From positions 1 to 7,435 of the forward strand of contig JBFHKO010000128.1 of NCBI GenBank assembly GCA_041595355.1: 7,435 nt of DNA, read 5' to 3'. The stretch's first letter is position 1. Each line of letters begins with the position of its first letter. Below, in pieces: positions 5,701-7,435 of this stretch. Origin of the DNA: JBFHKO01 sp041595355 (GTDB taxonomy: Bacteria > Pseudomonadota > Gammaproteobacteria > Enterobacterales > Aeromonadaceae). The notes under the pieces were generated by a model. That model was not told the DNA's origin. It searched no databases and worked only from the letters and a program-made list of their open reading frames with translations. A program made the position numbers and the translations under genes.

Positions 5701-6768
5701 TCAGCCGCCGTGATAGGCGGCCGACTGACGCTGTACCGCCGCGATGAAGGCGCCGGCATGCGCCGGATCCACATCCTGGGGAATGCCGTGGCCAAGGTTG
5801 AAGACATGGCCGTTACCCGGCCCAAACTGGGCCAGCAAGCGCGCCACCTCCTGCTCAATGCGCGCCGGCTCGGCATACAGCACCGCCGGATCCAGATTGC
5901 CCTGCAGTGCCACCCGCTCGCCGACCCGTCGCCGCGCATCATCCAGATCCGCGGTCCAGTCCAGCCCCAGGGCATCACAGCCGGTCTCGGCCATCGCCTC
6001 CAGCCACTGAGCGCCATTCTTGGTAAACAGGGTAATGGGCACCCGACGCCCCTCGGCCTGCTGACGGGTGCCCTCCACGATGCGCGCCATGTATTGGAGG
6101 GAAAACTCCCGGTAGGCGGGGCCGGAAAGCACACCGCCCCAGGTATCGAACAGCATCAGCGACTGGGCACCGGCCGCCACCTGGGCGTTGAGGTAGAGGA
6201 TGACGCTCTCGCAGAGCTTATCCAGCAGGGCATGCAGGGTCGCGGGCTCGCGATAGAGCATCTGCTTGATGCGCGCGAAGGTCTTGGAACCGCCCCCCTC
6301 CACCATGTAGGTGGCCAGGGTCCAGGGGCTGCCGGCAAAGCCTATCAGCGGAATGCTGCCCGCGAGAGCACGGCGGATGGTGCGCACCGCCTCCATGACG
6401 TAACCGAGCTCCAGCTCGGGATCCGGAATGGGTAGCTGCTGCACATCCCGCAGGCTGGCGATCGGGCGGGCAAAGCGCGGCCCCTCGCCCTGGCCAAAAC
6501 TGAGCCCCAGGCCCATGGCATCGGGAATGGTCAGGATATCGGAAAACAGGATGGCAGCATCCAGGGGATAGCGACGCAGGGGTTGCAGCGTCACTTCGCA
6601 GGCCAGCTCCGGGTTGCGGCACAGCGACATGAAGTCGCCCGCCTCGGCACGCAACTGGCGGTACTCCGGCAGATACCGGCCGGCCTGGCGCATCATCCAG
6701 ACCGGGGTTCGATCCACCGGTTGGCGCAACAGGGCGCGCAGGTAACGATCATTTTCTAAGGCGCTCAC
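5701..6768 (-). CDS. hemE: Uroporphyrinogen decarboxylase HemE
   Basis: HemE removes four carboxyl groups from uroporphyrinogen III to give coproporphyrinogen III in haem synthesis; it is a cytosolic, cofactor-free TIM-barrel enzyme. Both family signatures are present: PVWMMRQAGRYLPEYR (22-37, with substrate-binding Arg27) and GFAGSPWTLATYMVEG (143-158). Key residues Asp77 (LFSD), Tyr154 and His327 (NLGHGI) are conserved. From the GTG at 6768 the protein has 355 residues (E. coli 354), and its start, SALENDRYLRALLRQPVD, aligns with E. coli TELKNDRYLRALLRQPVD. An in-frame ATG at 6807 would add 13 residues with no family counterpart; it has no good ribosome-binding site. The GTG is also imperfect (AGGA lies 11 bases upstream), so the start is the main uncertainty. 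The gene diverges from rsd. In E. coli it follows nudC, which is absent here. Confidence 0.97.
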   Translation of the reverse strand: MSALENDRYLRALLRQPVDRTPVWMMRQAGRYLPEYRQLRAEAGDFMSLCRNPELACEVTLQPLRRYPLDAAILFSDILTIPDAMGLGLSFGQGEGPRFARPIASLRDVQQLPIPDPELELGYVMEAVRTIRRALAGSIPLIGFAGSPWTLATYMVEGGGSKTFARIKQMLYREPATLHALLDKLCESVILYLNAQVAAGAQSLMLFDTWGGVLSGPAYREFSLQYMARIVEGTRQQAEGRRVPITLFTKNGAQWLEAMAETGCDALGLDWTADLDDARRRVGERVALQGNLDPAVLYAEPARIEQEVARLLAQFGPGNGHVFNLGHGIPQDVDPAHAGAFIAAVQRQSAAYHGG

Positions 6769-6827
6769 TCTCTTTAATATCCTGGCTGAGGGCTTGTGAT
6801 CTGCCATGTTACCACTTCGCTTCCGCC

Positions 6828-6861
6828 CTTGACGTCAACAATATTGCAGCCTTGGCGTCAC
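6828..6861. repeat. Pair of TTGRCGTCA repeats in the hemE/rsd control region
   Basis: CTTGACGTCAA (6828-6838) and CTTGGCGTCAC (6851-6861) are near-identical direct repeats 23 bases apart; the first contains the perfect palindrome TTGACGTCAA. They lie upstream of hemE within the divergent spacer. They could be a pair of regulator sites, but I do not recognise the protein that would bind. Confidence 0.4.
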
Positions 6862-6907
6862 AAACCCGTATCCAGTTAACAGTCAGCAAAGATTTCCAGC
6901 CCAACTA

Positions 6908-6937
6908 TTGACCCACTCCCCGGCTTGTCATTCTAAT
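6908..6937 (+). promoter_or_regulatory. Predicted sigma-70 promoter of rsd
   Basis: TTGACC (6908-6913) and TCTAAT (6932-6937) each match five of six consensus bases and are 18 bases apart. Transcription would begin near 6944, about 33 bases before the rsd ATG. This is the best sigma-70 promoter in the window by sequence. Confidence 0.7.
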
Positions 6938-6976
6938 GGACCTTACAAGATGGTTACCTTGCCTGGAGAGGGAGAC

Positions 6977-7435
6977 ATGCTCAGTCAACTTGAAAAGACA
7001 CGACAGCAGGTCGCCGGCAAACATCCGGCCGTGGATGCCTGGCTGGATGCGCGGCAGGAGCTGCTCATCGATTACCTGCACCTCGCCGGCATCGGTCGTC
7101 ACCGCACCACCCTGCCCCCTTGCCAGGAGGTGCAGGCTTTCTGCCAGCGGCTGATGGACTACATCTGCGCCGGTCACTTCGAGATCTACGATCAGGTGGT
7201 CAGCGCCTTTGAACAGGCCAGCGGCCGCAGCCTGTCGCTCGCCAACCGCATCATCCCCCGCATCCAGCTCACCACCGAGCTCGCACTGCAATTCAACGAC
7301 AAGTATGCCGAAGTCGATGAGGATGGGCTGCTGGAGCTGGATACGGATCTGGAGCAGCTCGGCCTGGGGCTGGAAGAGCGTTTCCGCCAGGAAGACCGGC
7401 TGGTCAAGGTACTGCGGGTACTGGACGAGCTGACG
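6977..7435 (+). CDS. rsd: Regulator of sigma D, anti-sigma-70 factor Rsd (3' end cut by window edge)
   Basis: Rsd binds sigma-70 in stationary phase and frees core RNA polymerase for other sigma factors. The frame is open from an ATG at 6977 to the last base, 153 codons without a stop; E. coli Rsd has 158 residues, so only a few codons are probably missing. MLSQLEKTRQQV at the start resembles E. coli MLNQLDNLTERV. FCQRLMDYICAGHFEIYDQV (about residues 54-73) matches FCQSLVDYLSAGHFSIYERI, and LEQLGLGLEERFRQEDRLV near the end matches LSDIGEALEARFVLEDKLI. GGAG (6965-6968) lies 8 bases before the ATG. The gene diverges from hemE across about 210 bases. AlgQ/AlgH of pseudomonads belongs to the same family, but the match to enterobacterial Rsd is good. 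Confidence 0.93.
   Translation, partial: MLSQLEKTRQQVAGKHPAVDAWLDARQELLIDYLHLAGIGRHRTTLPPCQEVQAFCQRLMDYICAGHFEIYDQVVSAFEQASGRSLSLANRIIPRIQLTTELALQFNDKYAEVDEDGLLELDTDLEQLGLGLEERFRQEDRLVKVLRVLDELT

Overview
The window reads as ordinary, well-packed chromosome of a GC-rich gammaproteobacterium. ZnuB, ZnuC, HemE, Rsd and YjaG all resemble their E. coli counterparts closely along their length. The high GC content together with this gene set suggests the Aeromonadales (Aeromonas, Oceanimonas, Zobellella or a relative); that placement is inference and was not tested. I see no transposase, integrase, tRNA, rRNA, CRISPR array or phage gene.

Layout, left to right: a DUF416/YjaG protein (minus strand, cut by the left edge); a D-2-hydroxyacid dehydrogenase of the glyoxylate/hydroxypyruvate reductase type (plus); znuB and znuC, overlapping by 8 bp (minus); a short divergent control region with a Zur-like operator lying on the znuA -10 box; znuA (plus); an M23 murein DD-endopeptidase of the MepM/YebA type (plus); a strong bidirectional-looking hairpin terminator; hemE (minus); a divergent control region; and rsd (plus, cut by the right edge only a few codons before its expected end). 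No gene-free stretch exceeds 300 bases; the longest is the roughly 200-base hemE/rsd control region.

How the genes fit together: ZnuA captures periplasmic zinc, ZnuB is the inner-membrane channel and ZnuC the ATPase, together forming the high-affinity zinc importer that Zur shuts off when zinc is plentiful. The adjacent MepM-type enzyme is a zinc-dependent peptidoglycan hydrolase. It lies co-directionally behind znuA, with its own candidate promoter carrying one half of a Zur-like site, so cell-wall remodelling may be tied to zinc supply. hemE (haem synthesis) and rsd (anti-sigma-70) form an unrelated divergent pair.

The flanks are informative. In E. coli the order is rsd, then divergently nudC-hemE-nfi-yjaG. 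Here rsd, hemE and yjaG keep the same relative order and orientation, but nudC is absent and the dehydrogenase/znu/mepM block occupies the place of nfi. I found no wholly undescribed system; the points most worth following are the zinc/cell-wall coupling and the rearranged yjaG-hemE interval.
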